Notes under the pieces: model-generated
Told to the model about the DNA's origin: nothing
Seen by the model: the letters and a program-made list of their open reading frames with translations, nothing else
Database searches by the model: none
Origin: Coffea arabica
Lineage: Eukaryota; Streptophyta; Magnoliopsida; Gentianales; Rubiaceae
Direction: 5' to 3'
Length of the DNA stretch: 64,000 nt
NCBI RefSeq assembly: GCF_036785885.1
Contig: NC_092312.1
Span: 21,532,001 to 21,596,000 of the forward strand
Part shown: piece after piece, positions 35,338 through 47,703 of the stretch
Numbering within the stretch: the stretch's first letter is position 1
How the letters are laid out: every line of letters begins with the position of its first letter
Made by a program: the position numbers and the translations under genes

Positions 35338-38300
35338 ATGGCTGCTACAAAATTGATCAACACCAAAGAACCAGTGTGTGTAACTGGTGCCAACGGTTTC
35401 ATCGGCTCATGGGTAATCAAGACCCTTTTAGACCAAGGCTACACCACAGTTCACGCTTCCATTTTCCCGGGCTCTGACCCATCTCACCTCTTTTCACTTC
35501 CTGGTGCCAACGGCGACCGGCTGGTGGTGCACGAGGCCGATCTTTTGGATGCTGAAGCAGTGCGCAAAGCCATTGAGGGATGTGCCGGCGGGGGTGTTTT
35601 CCACGTGGCATCTCCATGCACACTTGAGGACCCGGTGGACCCGCAAAAGGAGCTGGTGGACCCGGCTGTCAAGGGTACTTTGAACGTGCTGGCGGCGGCC
35701 AAAATGTACAACGTGAGGAGGGTGGTGCTTACATCGTCGATTTCGGCTATGGTGCCCAATCCGGGATGGCCCCGGAACGAGGTTTTTGATGAGTCTTCTT
35801 GGACTGATGTTGACTACTGCATTGCTCGTCAGGTCAGAGGTTCTCTCTTAAGTTACAAATTTTGGATGATAGATAATCTGCACTTGGAAACTCTGATCAA
35901 GACTGTTGGCATGTGTTTTCTAAGGGAGTGCTTGGTTGGAGGGTATAGGAATCAAGAATTGGATTGAATCCCAAAATTGTTGCTTGGCTAATGGGTATAG
36001 GTTTTGAAATCTTGGAATGATTCATGAAAAATCAGTCACTCTCCATACCCAAGTAGATTGGAGGGTTTTGATGAATCCCACATTTGATTCCAAAATCTTT
36101 TAAAAAAAAATTATTTTTGGGATTTTTTAAAAATATATACTGGCTCTGTTTCTATATATTAATATTTTTTATTTATATATATAATATTTTTTATTTCAAT
36201 TTTGTTTTATAATATGTATATTAATATATATTTAATATATATATAAATATATATATATTAATATACATATTATAAAAAAATTGAAATATATATTTATAAA
36301 TATTTATACTTATATATGAATATATATATATATATTTATTTCAATTGATATAATATATCTAATATACATATTAATATTAATATAATTTATATATATAATA
36401 AAATATAAATATTAATTGAAATATACATATTATAAAACAAAATTGAAATAAATATATTTATATATTTATAAAAATATATATAAATAAATTTATAAAGATA
36501 TATAAATATATTTTAAACAAAAATATTTATATATAAATATATATTATTTATTTCATTTGATATAATATAATAATATACATAATTGAAATATACATATTAA
36601 TATTACTATAATTTATATATATAATATACATAATTGAAATATACATATTAATATACATATTATAAAACAAAATTGAAATAAATATATTTATATATTTATA
36701 AAAATATATAAATAAATATATTTATATATTTATATAAATATAAATATAAATAAATGTACAAATATAAATATAAATAAATTAATAAATATATATAAATATA
36801 TTTTAAACAAAAATATTTATATATAAATATATATTATTTATTTCAATTGATATAATATATATAATATACATAATTGAAATATACATATTAATATTACTAT
36901 AATTTATATATATAATATACATAATTGAAATATACAAATTAATATATATTAATATACATATTATAAAACAAAATTGAAATAAATATATTTATAAATTTAT
37001 ATAAATATATAAATAAATATATTTATATATTTATATAAATATAAATATAAATAAATGTACAAATATAAATATAAATAAATTAATAAATATATATAAATAT
37101 ATTTTAAACAAAAATATTTATATATAAATATATATTATTTATTTCAATTGATATAATATATATAATATACATAATTGAAATATACATATTAATATTACTA
37201 TAATTTATATATATAATATACATAATTGAAATATACAAATTAATATATATTAATATACATATTATAAAACAAAATTGAAATAAATATATTTATAAATTTA
37301 TATAAATATATATAAATAAATATATTTATATATTTATATAAATATATATATATATAAATATTTATAAATATATTTTAAACAGAAAATTAATATTTATATA
37401 TGAATATATATATGGTGGATGGGTATGTGGGATAAGCATTTGAACGAGAAAGAAGAAAGATATGAAAAGAAAAAAGAAATTAAAGGTAAAAAATTGATTA
37501 TTAAATTTGATACCCATTCCTTACCAATATTTACCAAGCACCCCCATTTGTAATCATGCCTTTGTCCAAAACCCATACTAATTTTTTGTAAATGATTCCA
37601 ATTACAATTCCGATTCCTAAACATGAACCAAGCGGCCCCTAAATTCCGGTATAAGTTCCTAGAAAGCAGTGGTGGATATACGTAAAATTAGATATCCCGT
37701 GTTTGGGAATTGAGGAGATTATCTTTTACTGCTATGAAAAGCAGACGTGGGGTTCTTTGTTTGCAATTAGCATATTTTTTTGGGACAATTGCAGAAACCT
37801 CCCCTAAGGTTTCTGACATTTTCACTGACCTCCCATGTGGTTTGAAAAATTACACTAACCTCCCCTGAGGTTACTAATCCTTTACAAATTCAGTCCAAAC
37901 GATTAAAATATTGTTTTAGAGAGTGAAATTAGAATTTTGTATCAAATTTGCCCTATGTACTACATGCCTAATGAATGACAAAATACTACAAATCAATTAA
38001 CAATTAATAAATTTTAAGGAGTATAGTTTATAGGCAAATAAGCATTACCTATTTAAAGTACCGGTTCTTTATAGGTATTTTACTTTCAAACATTTAATTT
38101 AATATAACTATTTACGCTCAAATACAGATTTGTATTTACTTTCAAATAATTTTTGTTAAATACAAAAACTACCAATATCTCTTCCGTAAAAATATTAATA
38201 TAACACTTTTTTAATTTTAGTTATAACCATTTATGTATTTAACATAAATTAAATGATTCAAAATAAAATACCCATAAAGAGCCAATACTTTACTCATGTA

Positions 38301-41300
38301 ATGGATGAAAACCATAAAGAATTAATACTTTATGAATCATTTCTTTTTTTAAAAAAATATTTAATTTATATTAAATAAGTAACCTACTGATTTCCTTTTT
38401 GCAAGCATATTACCGTAACACTTTTTAAATTTTACTTACAAACATTGATATATTATCATAAATTAAATGTTTGAAAGTAAAATATCCATAAAGAGCCGGC
38501 ACTTTAAATGAATAATGCGTGTTTGCCCATAAAGTGCCGGTAACTATTTAAAGTACCGGCTCTTTACGGGTATTTTACTTTTAAACATTTAATTTAATAC
38601 AAATATTTACGCTCAAATACATATTTGTATTTATTTTCAAATATTTAATTTTTATTAAATACAAAACCTACATATCTCTCTTCCGTAAAAATATTAATAT
38701 AACATTTTTTCAATTTTAGTTACAAATATTTATGTATTTAATATAAATTAAATGATTCAGAATAAAATGCACATAAAGAACGAATACTTTACTTATGTAA
38801 TGGATGAAAGTCATAAAGAATTAATACTTTATAGGCCATTTTTTTAAAAAAAAAATATTTAATTTATATTAAATAAATCACCTACCGATTTCCTTTTTGC
38901 AAGAATATTATTGTAACACTTTTGAAATTTTACTTACAAATATTGATATATTTATCATAAATTAAATGTTTGAAAGTAAAATACCTTTAAAGAGCCGATA
39001 CTTTAAATAAGTAATGCGTATTTGCTCATAAATTATACTCCTTAAAGTTTATTAATTGTTAATTAATTTATAATACTTTGTCATTCATTGGACATGTAGC
39101 ACAAAGGGCAAATCTGGTACAAAATTCTAATTTCACTCCCTAAAATAATATTTTAATCGTTTGGACTAAATTTGCAAAGGATTAGTAACCTCAGAGGAGG
39201 TTAGTGTAATTTTTCAAATCACAGGGGAGGTCAGTGCAAATGTCAGAAACCTCAGGGGAGGTTGTACACAAAATTCAAATGATGTTTTTTTTTTCCGGGT
39301 GTAATATGAAACGTGACAGGCTGGATTATTTGATGAGAGGTCCTGTTTCAGGGCTTTTCCTTGCTCGAAAGTCGAAACCTATCCTACTTGACCATGCTCA
39401 GTCTACTGAATTTAAGCTGATGTATCAAGCAAATTTTTTTATTTAAATAAGTTTTTTTAGTAGTGCTACCAATTGAAGGTTTATGACTTTATTCTGAATT
39501 TAACTCTGGAGAGGAGCTTGTAAACTTTGTCAAGACTTTTGGCTCCTCTGAGTGTTGACCATATATAATTAATTAACATGTATTTTATGCGAGTACGGTG
39601 ATCCCAAACTAAATATAAAGGGATTCTAACAGAGGATCAGTCTGCTAAACTGGAAGTGTGTAAAGTGGCTTAGAGTGGAAGACAAACTGACATGGAGGAA
39701 TAACATTAGAGATGGAATTTCATGTGCTCACTTTTTTGAAAATGAAAGCGTAAAGCAGTCTTTAGCTATATTGGCTGTTTTAAACCCTATTGTGGGGTAT
39801 GTGCTAGTCACATGGAATGAGAAAAATTGGAGGACATAATATACTGTGCACAAATATGCATGTAGGGGCTACAAATTTATCATCATATAAAGTTGGTGTA
39901 GGACGTCTAAGAATTTGTTTAGACATGAATTCTATGAGTTGGTTCACAAATTCGCTGGACCCAAAGCTTGAGCAGGATATCCATTTTATATCAATAGCTA
40001 ACAGCCATGTATTGGGAATGAATAGTTTTTGTGCCAGGAACGTTTTATGCCTAAGCCTATATGTTTGTTGCATCTGAATAAAGGATGTGAATACCAGAGG
40101 TCAAACTATGCATTTTACAGCTTTCATTTTGAACTAGAGGGGCTTGGTAAAAAATTATGTTTAGGTAAATGTTCATTGACTAAATCTTATTGAACTTTTT
40201 TTTAGTTATGAACGTAATAAATGTGAAGAACTGTGTATTCTGCACATATAAGGTAATTATATGATCGTGTTGCCTGTTTATGCATGCCAAGGGAACAAGT
40301 TGTTTTGTCCTATATTGATTAAGTGAGCTTGCATTCACAGAATGAAGCTTGATGCTTGTTGAGTGTACTCAGTGAAATTTGGTTATAATTACTTTTAATG
40401 GGTAACTGTTGTTACAGAAATGGTACCCCGTGTCAAAGACACTAGCTGAAAAAGCTGCATGGGAATTTGCAGAGATGAACAAATTGGATGTAGTTGCAAT
40501 CCTCCCAGGAACATGTCTTGGCCGACTTCTGCAACCTTGTTTAAATGCAAGCTGTGCGGTTTTGCAACAGCTGCTTCAGGGATCAAAAGATACACAGGAG
40601 TACCATTGGCTGGGGGTTGTGCATGTCAAGGATGTGGCGAAGGCACAAACACTACTTTTTCAAACTCCTAATGCTTCTGGGAGATATCTTTGCACTAATG
40701 GTATCTACCAGTTCAGTGATTTTGCAGATAGAGTCTCAAGACTTTTTCCTCAGTTTCCTATTCACAGGTCTGTGCATTTTGTTTCTTTATATATGTCTTT
40801 GTTGCATCTTCTTAGGCTTTCCATAATCCGATCCTCTTTTGAAATGAATTGGTTACTTTGTTTCTACTTTGAAATTTTATGTTGGCCAAAGTAGAGTTAC
40901 ATAACTGAACTGTACTTTTACAAATTGAAAGCTGCAATTATAAACCTTATGTCTTCTGCTATTCAAAAAATTGTTTGAGATTCTAACACAAAATTCAGAG
41001 AGGGAACATAACTGGTCAAACCCTAAAATCACCCATTTTACTGTCAAATAATATCTCCCAGATGTGCAACACTTATGGTGCTAATACTTCAAAAGCCTCT
41101 TAGTGAAATTGAAGAGAAATATTTTTATCCTCTTGGAGAACTCTTCATGAAAGGAATTTATTTAGTTTGTAGTAGTATCTAAACCTAAATTAAGTGTGAA
41201 CCAGTAAATTAACTGGATCATGGTGGTCAAATTTCAGTTTGACTGATTTGACAGATTAGGCAGTTAGTTAAGATTCAATTTGAACCCTCATCATAAGTTA

Positions 41301-42609
41301 AAATGTGAGGGGATCAAACACTTCGAAATGAAAAAGAAGAAGACTTGTGACTATCAATCAATTGGGAGTGTGGTGGAACTTAATTATCTGTATGCGACAG
41401 AGTTGAGAAACTATGTCTTAACTCTACAACTTACATCAGCCAGCAAAATCTGTAGTGTTAAAAATTTGTCATTAAATGGAAATTGCAGTAAAAAAGAACA
41501 TCCCCAAGCCCTCATCTATTTTAGAACACAGGTAATTTACAATTATGGCTGCAATGCCTTGAATCTGGATGGCCAGTATACATGAATTGCTTCCTAGCTC
41601 TGAAAAACATGTGCCTTTCCATCATGAAAGCAGTGAAGAAGGATTTAGAAAGAGCTCAGAGGACCCAGATATATGGCATTAATCATGCCTCATAAGATGC
41701 AGAAATTGTGGTGTTTATTTTCTATTGACATGGATTTTAAATATTTGGTAACTTTATCTATCTTGTTTCAACCATGTTTACATGATTGTCCATAGTGGTG
41801 GTTCCACCCCACAGGGTGGAAGCTTCTACTCGATTGAGAAAAATTATTACACCTCATATGTAAAATCTTGGCGTGCAGGCCCCAGCTTCAGTGGAATTTT
41901 GTTCTTCAAACTTATCCATACCCGCAAAGGCCATCTTTAGTTTTAACTAGGCCCCAAAATTAATTTGCATGTAGTGACAAAAGTTGTAGGCAAATAAAGT
42001 AAAGGATTAGACATCTGTTTCAATCATCTCCATCTTGCTTCTATACGCCAGCTGAAATATTGTCAGGTGCTTATTTCTCAACCAGAAATGTTATCACTTG
42101 TGAATTGAGCATTTTCATGCATGTATGATTTATCAATTATTCGAGCTTCCAATTAATTCAACGTGGGTAAATGACCATTGGTAATGATAACTTTGGTAGC
42201 TTCTTTTATGTAATTTCCTTGAGTGATTGATCAAAGGGTATGTCACAACACTCTAGACTAATTTGAGTTCTGGATTAAAGGAAATTCAACTGAAACTAAA
42301 GGCTGAGGAGGATGTGGAAGCCAGCATAATATTGACGAATTAGAAACCTGTTTAAGCTAATGAATGTTAGATATTATAAACCTTTTTCCAACGTTATAAG
42401 ATCTTCTAATTGACACCTTTTTGTTTGATAATTTTGACCTCTGACTGCTATGCAGGTTCGATGGTGAGACAGATCCAGGTTTGGTGGCTTGCAAAGATGC
42501 TGCAAGGAGATTGATCAATCTTGGGATTGTTTTTACACCCGTGGAAGATGCTGTTCGGGATACAGTGGATAGCCTTAAAGCAAAAGGCTTCCTGGGACAG
42601 GAAAATTGA
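35338..42609 (+). CDS. cinnamoyl-CoA reductase-like NADP-dependent SDR
   Basis: Three exons, 35338-35832, 40418-40767 and 42456-42609, with GT/AG introns; 332 residues in frame. An extended (SDR108E-type) short-chain reductase: the Rossmann nucleotide-binding motif VTGANGFIG at residues 15-23, catalytic Ser in TSSIS (132-136), and Tyr168/Lys172 in KWYPVSK. HVASPCTL, WLGVVHVKDVAKA and GRYLCTNGIYQF are typical of the family. The bona fide CCR signature (KNWYCYGK) is replaced by KWYPVSK, so it belongs to the CCR-like branch with Arabidopsis At2g02400/At2g33590 (from memory) rather than lignin CCR1; the substrate is unknown. The cytosolic enzyme probably reduces an aldehyde or CoA-thioester-type substrate with NADPH. 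Exon 1 is GC-rich at codon third positions compared with its flanks. Intron 1 is 4.6 kb and loaded with repeats. Confidence 0.92.
36100..37420 (+). repeat. AT-rich tandem array, ~301-bp period, in SDR intron 1
   Basis: Almost pure A/T sequence. The marker AAAACAAAATTGAAAT recurs at 36664, 36965 and 37266 (spacing 301 and 301) and, in a shorter variant, at 36434 (230). A second marker TTTTAAACAA recurs at 36511, 36801, 37102 and, as TTTTAAACAG, at 37373. The two 301-bp copies are nearly identical to each other, pointing to recent amplification. Confidence 0.88.
37782..39263. mobile_element. ~1.5-kb Mutator-like non-autonomous element with ~280-bp inverted arms
   Basis: The left arm from 37782 (GGGACAATTGCAGAAACCTC, CCATGTGGTTTGAAAAATTACAC, AAACGATTAAAATATT, AGTATAGTTTATAGGCAAATA) is mirrored at the right up to about 39263. 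The final ~14 bp of the right arm have diverged, and no clean target duplication was seen. The core is a direct duplication with about 495-bp spacing (CCGGTTCTTTATAGGTATTTTAC at 38061, CCGGCTCTTTACGGGTATTTTAC at 38556). Shares its terminal family with 23389-24190. It lies inside intron 1 of the SDR gene. No transposase frame. Confidence 0.8.
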
Positions 42610-43677
42610 TCATCTTTACGTCTTTTTCCCGCTAAAACTTACAGCATATGCCATCATTCTTCTTTAATTTTTTAAACTGTAATAAAGTCAGTGAGCTGTT
42701 TTTCTTTTTGTTTAGCGATGTAATTAGTATCCTTTACAGTTGTATCGGTATTAGGACCACCACATATTACACTGAACCAACTTGATTGTTAAAGATGCAA
42801 TATATTTACAGAGAAATGAGTTGGCAGCCTTTTTTTTTTTTTGGGGTTCATGCAGCTTATCTTATATAGTTTGACTGCTACTGGATCACGAGGATGCTTT
42901 CTTGTTTTGATTGTATCGCCAAAGCCATTGTATGAGAATCAACAGAATAACACCAAAACTCGGTTTACGATTTGCAGATGGTATAGAATATAATATGGCA
43001 TCTAAGATATCTATATCGCAAGTGCTTTTCTATACCAGGAGCAAATATCTAATTGGCTGATTCAGCCCCAACTCAATGCTGCTCTGAAATGAATAAGCAA
43101 AACAGTAGTTTCAAGACTTGTAAAAGCTTTTGGCCTGTTCATCATCATGGCACGTGATGGGGGACCAAATAAAAGGGTTTTGTTCTGCAAATAGTTTTTT
43201 GTCACCCATAACCAGGTAAAATTTAATTCAAGTGAGTTCTAATTAAAACAGCATTAGTCTGGATTTAGTTGCTAGTATTTTTCTCCATGTTCCCTTTTTT
43301 TTTTTTGTGCGGATAAAAAAGAAAAGATTCTTTTGCTATAAAGAAGAGTTGGAATGGTTAAGGAGGGAGAGATGTGGGGAAGATGATGCACATGGATTGT
43401 TGGTGACTTCAATGAGAGCGAAAAGAGACGGAAATGGAGATAAAGACGCGCAATTTTAATCATGGAGGTTCCTCTGGCATTCCATGTGCATCACTCTTCA
43501 CCCCACTTCTTACCATTTTAGCAACCTAGCTTGATCTCCATCTCCATCTTCCCTCCCCAAACAATCTAGGACTTGTCCTTCTATACCCTACTCCCTTGCC
43601 CCACCTCAACCCTCCTCTCTTTCATATATATCATCTTCGAATTTTTCCAACTTCCCTGCAACAGAGGGAATCGTAAG
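42610..43677 (+). other. spacer between the SDR and START genes
   Basis: Holds the SDR 3' region (an AATAAAG polyadenylation-type signal at about 42681) and the START gene promoter. CATATATATCATC at about 43622 could serve as a TATA box, though it is only about 50 bp from the ATG. No further gene seen. Confidence 0.45.
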
Positions 43678-45080
43678 ATGAGCAATAGTCCAGCTCCTTG
43701 CAGCAGGTCCTGGTAAGTTCCATGTCCACAAGTACTTGTACTACTTGAATTCATCTTGATTTTATTTTTAGAAACATGAAAAGAGTAGCCCTTCATAAGC
43801 TCACCCCTTGTCACAAAATCCCGGCTTTCCACTGGCATCATGGTGACTAGTGTTGAATTTTTTTGGGTAGGTCGATTAGTGAGGACTCTTTGAGAAGATA
43901 TGTGTTCTATGCAAGTGAGAATTGCATTCAGGAATTATTGTCAGCTTCGGACTCCAACAAAGTTGGAAGTGGAAATGATGGCTGGAAAGTGCTAGGAATG
44001 GACAATGGTGTTGAGATATCGAAACGTCGGTCTGGATCCCTTCACACATTTCGCAGTCGTTGGCTGCTAAAATCAGTCTCACCCCAGCAGTTCATCACCG
44101 TCGCTAATGCCATTGATGCAGCAAAGGTGAATTTCAAGCATTGCTATGTACTAGCTAGCTACTTGATATTCAAACCCCCAGAAAAGGAAAATAAAAAAAA
44201 TAAAGATTTTGACTTGATTTTGATATATATACATATATTTCATCTGGGATTTTGTACAGCAATGGGATTCTGATATAGTGGAAGCAAGGTACATAAAAGA
44301 TCTGGAAGAATGCCTGAGCATCATACGACTCAAGTTTGGAGATTGTGCCAAGCCTCTCTTCAGAAACCGAGAATTCATTGTTTATGAGAGACGTGAAACT
44401 ATGGATGATGGAACTCTGGTAATTAGCCTGTTCAAGATGGACCCTGGATATATTTATTGTTGCATGCTCTTTAACTTGATGCACCCATTAACTAGTTAAT
44501 TAAGCAGATCAGTTGCAACGATTATCTATAGCCAATAATGAAGTTTAGATTGATGAATTATGACTAACATGTTATAGCTCATGCAGGTTGTTGCAGTAGC
44601 TTCTCTTCCAAAAGAAATAGCATCTGGATTGAGCCCGAAACAAAATAATTCCATCAGAGCCCTATTGTTGCAGTCCGGATGGGTTGTTGAAAAACTTGAT
44701 GATGATTCCTGCATGGTTACCTACGTAGTTCAGGTAATTAACTTTTTTTTTTTTCTTCTCCTTCTCATATCTTACTTGTGCTAATCATCCCCTCTTTGCA
44801 ATTTTAAGCATAATTTTATCCATTAGTACTATTGAGACTTTGTTTGGCAACACGAGGGTGAATCATGCACTAATACCTCACAGTAACAATTTTATGCAAA
44901 TGCTGGACCCAAAGCTCTGACGAGGGGCTAACTTCAACTTGTTTGAATTTTCAATTTCAGTTGGACCCCGCAGGATGGTTGCCCAAGTGCTTCGTGAATC
45001 GATTCAACACCAAACTGGTGATGATCATTGAAAACCTTAAAAAGCAAGTGCTGGCATGTCCCACCCGTGGTGATTCTTGA
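43678..45080 (+). CDS. START-domain (StAR-related lipid transfer) protein
   Basis: Five exons: 43678-43712, 43871-44126, 44260-44418, 44587-44733 and 44961-45080, all GT/AG and closing to 238 residues. The first exon is only 35 bp and reads MSNSPAPCSRS before the junction Trp (TG|G). Almost the whole protein is one START fold: an N-terminal helix (SLRRYVFYASENCIQELL), GWKVLGMDNGVEISKRRSG, FRSRWLLKSVSPQQF, YERRETMDDGTLVVAVASLP, and a C-terminal amphipathic helix after LDPAGWLPKCFVNRFNTKLV. This C-terminal phrase (V.LDP.GWLPK..VN) is characteristic of START domains. START proteins bind a lipid or sterol in a hydrophobic pocket. Here there is no homeodomain, PH domain or membrane segment, so it is a small soluble lipid-binding protein. 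The ligand is unknown. Confidence 0.88.
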
Positions 45081-47091
45081 TGATTATTTAGCTGTATCAT
45101 AATTAAGTTGATAACTGACCAGTAATCCAACCATTATATCATCAAGAGAGCACTTGATGATCATGAATTTTTGTATTGACACTGATTAATGCCAAATCAA
45201 GGTCCAAGATTACCATCCAAATCCCATAACTTTGATCGACATCTTCATTTTGAAATCGCTTTTGGTTTGGTGGGATCCTAGAATTTTTACGTGTCTGGGG
45301 AAAATATAAAGAGCAAAGGCATGATGTTCATGTATAATTAATTTGAAGATGTAATAATTAATTACCAGCTTTAGATCCAAATGTTTTGTCTGATTTACAT
45401 ACTTACTTAATTAAAACCCTTTATTTTTCTCAGTTGATCACAACTCTTTCCATACCAGGTCCAATTAAGCATCTCTAGCTGTTGTTTTCCTTCAAAACGA
45501 AATTTGCACAATCTATCTCCTCTAGCATGAGTGTTATCCACTAATCACACGTAAAGTTGTAATATCAAGTAAAAATTTAATTTCTACTAATTAGATACAA
45601 GTAAAAATTTTGACTATTTTAAAGGACTGTAAAAAATACTTTTAATACTTTTAACTGAGAAGGATATGACATCTTGCCCACGTTTTGGCATTGACAAAAG
45701 CGTATGTTAAGGTGATAAAAATTTCTTCTCTTAAAATTAGCAATTAACCAACATTTCAAAGGTTGTTGACCAAGTGCTCTTAGTGTAGCTAGTTGACTGC
45801 GTTCTTACTGACTTTAGATCAAAGATTGGCAACTTCATTAAAGAACCAATTAGGATATTCGACACTCGACAGGCCAGGCTAACTTCGGCCATTGGATTGA
45901 ATCAAACATTGACAGTGTCAAACATGGATGGAAAGACTGCACAATTTGATTGCAATATATAGTTTTGCACATGCATGTCCTCAAAAGTCTATGCTTTTCT
46001 TTTCACTATATAAAAAAAAGAAATTTAAATAGATTCGACTCCGATCATCTTCACAGAACCATAAATAAATCGTTCAAACGTCTACGTTGAATATATGCAT
46101 ATAATTGGCTTCTTTCCCAGACCCATGTCTTGGTTGACAATTTACAACTGCCATCTATAATATAAAGGTAAACATAACATGGGTTCCATCCATCATAAAT
46201 TGTGACTCCCTCTTTGTCTCTGACTTGAACACGATAGTCTGGAAAAGGTTGGCTAGCTATTCGGGTGTTAGCCTGTCATGGTTACAATCAAGATTGAAGG
46301 TTGAGTTTGGTGTTAGCCTTTTTGGTGGCAAATTGGGACTTACAGTTCATGCAGGCATATCACATCCAAGATCAAAAGGCCATGGCGACAAAAAAATTAA
46401 TACTACCAAGTACAAGAGTCAATATCAAAATCAAACTTGGTTGAGTAATACGTGGCTAGAGTAAAATGTTCGAGTCCAGTAAGTAAAATTTGAACATAAT
46501 TTCAAATTCATCAAAATAAATAAACAGTCTTGAACACTAAAGTGTTCAGTTTGAGTAGACTCATTTACACCCTTCCATTTAGGGTACAAATTAAGGTGTT
46601 TTTCATCTCCGTCATATTTGAATCTACTCCTGTGATTTTTTTTTTTTTTTTTTTTTTTGGTGGTAAAAAATTTACTGTTGTGTTTAGAAATGTATACCAT
46701 CATAGTCATTCATTGCCAGATTCAAGTTGGAGCGGGATCAAGAGTTCACTTAAATTAATATGGCTAACATCACTTTAATATATACTCAGAAGACTTGAAA
46801 ATGATATTTATATAGTTGTAATACTTTGCTAATTTGAATATGGACATATATATATATATATTATTTTGACCTCAAAGGCATATAACAACTATAAATTCCC
46901 CGCCCTCGAACGAATACAACGGCAGGTTACACCGAACACAGGCCTATATAGTAAATAGATGTCATGTCAGTGTTTTTGGAAAATTGAAATTTCACATAAT
47001 AATGTTTAAAAATCAAGAGGGCAATAAATGTGAAATTTTTGCATCAAAATGGCAAAATATGTGTAAAATTATTATTCAAACTATATATAGG
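45081..47091. other. gene-free spacer
   Basis: No supported gene. Contains the START gene 3' region, a poly-T run of over 20 near 46637-46658 and a (TA)n stretch near 46848-46862. Confidence 0.45.
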
Positions 47092-47295
47092 ACCCTAAAT
47101 ATGAGAATTAACTTTTTACATACTGACCGTGTGATAATTCTCTTATTAACTTTTTATATTGGATTCCAAATTTAAATTCACACACAATCTATATTTGTTA
47201 GTGTTTAATAAAAAAAATGGCGGTACATAGAAAACTTTTTTATATTTATATAATATAAATTATATAATAGTATCTTTTGTTCTGACCAGTACAGT
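47092..47295. repeat. dispersed noncoding repeat, copy 2
   Basis: About 204 bp from CCCTAAATATGAGAATT to CTGACCAGTACAGT, colinear and in the same orientation as 8465-8698, with small gaps. Same blocks in the same order (ACTTTTTAYATACTGACYGT, GTACATAGAAAACTT, ACCAGTACAGT). Confidence 0.7.
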
Positions 47296-47394
47296 GTTCA
47301 GTGCTCATAACATGTCTGGAAATTTCAAGCGCAAAGGATGCCGCCTTCCATGCCATCATCCCACTAGTCTTTGGCTCTTTGCTCTTACCTTTGG

Positions 47395-47526
47395 CGCTGT
47401 TTGGATTGTCATTTTTTGCTGCAAAATTGTGTCATTTTTCATGATCACATTTCCTTATTATCTTTTTCTCTCACATACATCAAATCGCTACAGTATTTTT
47501 TCCATGAAAAATCATGGAAAATGCAG
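47395..47526. mobile_element. MITE-like fragment upstream of the methyltransferase gene
   Basis: GCGCTGTTTGGATTGTCATTTT at the left and a TTTTCCATGAAAAATCATGGAAAATGCAG segment at the right look like a small MITE of the CTGTTTGGATTG type, but the expected inverted CAATCCAAACAG end is missing. It accounts for most of a 133-codon frame that is therefore not a gene. Confidence 0.4.
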
Positions 47527-47703
47527 CCTTTCTTTTCCTAGCAATACAATTTACAACGCAGTGTTCTTTCTTGGAGCATTCTCTTCTGTTCCACACCAAT
47601 ATAACAGCACCTGCAGAAGCCAAAGCACCAACGAATTGAGGCTGCTTCAAAGGCTAAAACATAAGGAGATAGTGCCAGCAGGTAGCTCTAGCTAGCTAGA
47701 TCA
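47527..47703 (+). promoter_or_regulatory. probable leader of the methyltransferase gene
   Basis: About 175 bp of mixed-composition sequence between the MITE-like fragment and the start codon, ending GCTAGCTAGATCAATGGG. No TATA box obvious. Confidence 0.3.

Noticed and set aside
47294-47695. 133-codon frame just before the methyltransferase gene
   Set aside because: Most of it is MITE-like sequence (CTGTTTGGATTG type), it ends in a stop right before the real start codon and has no domain.
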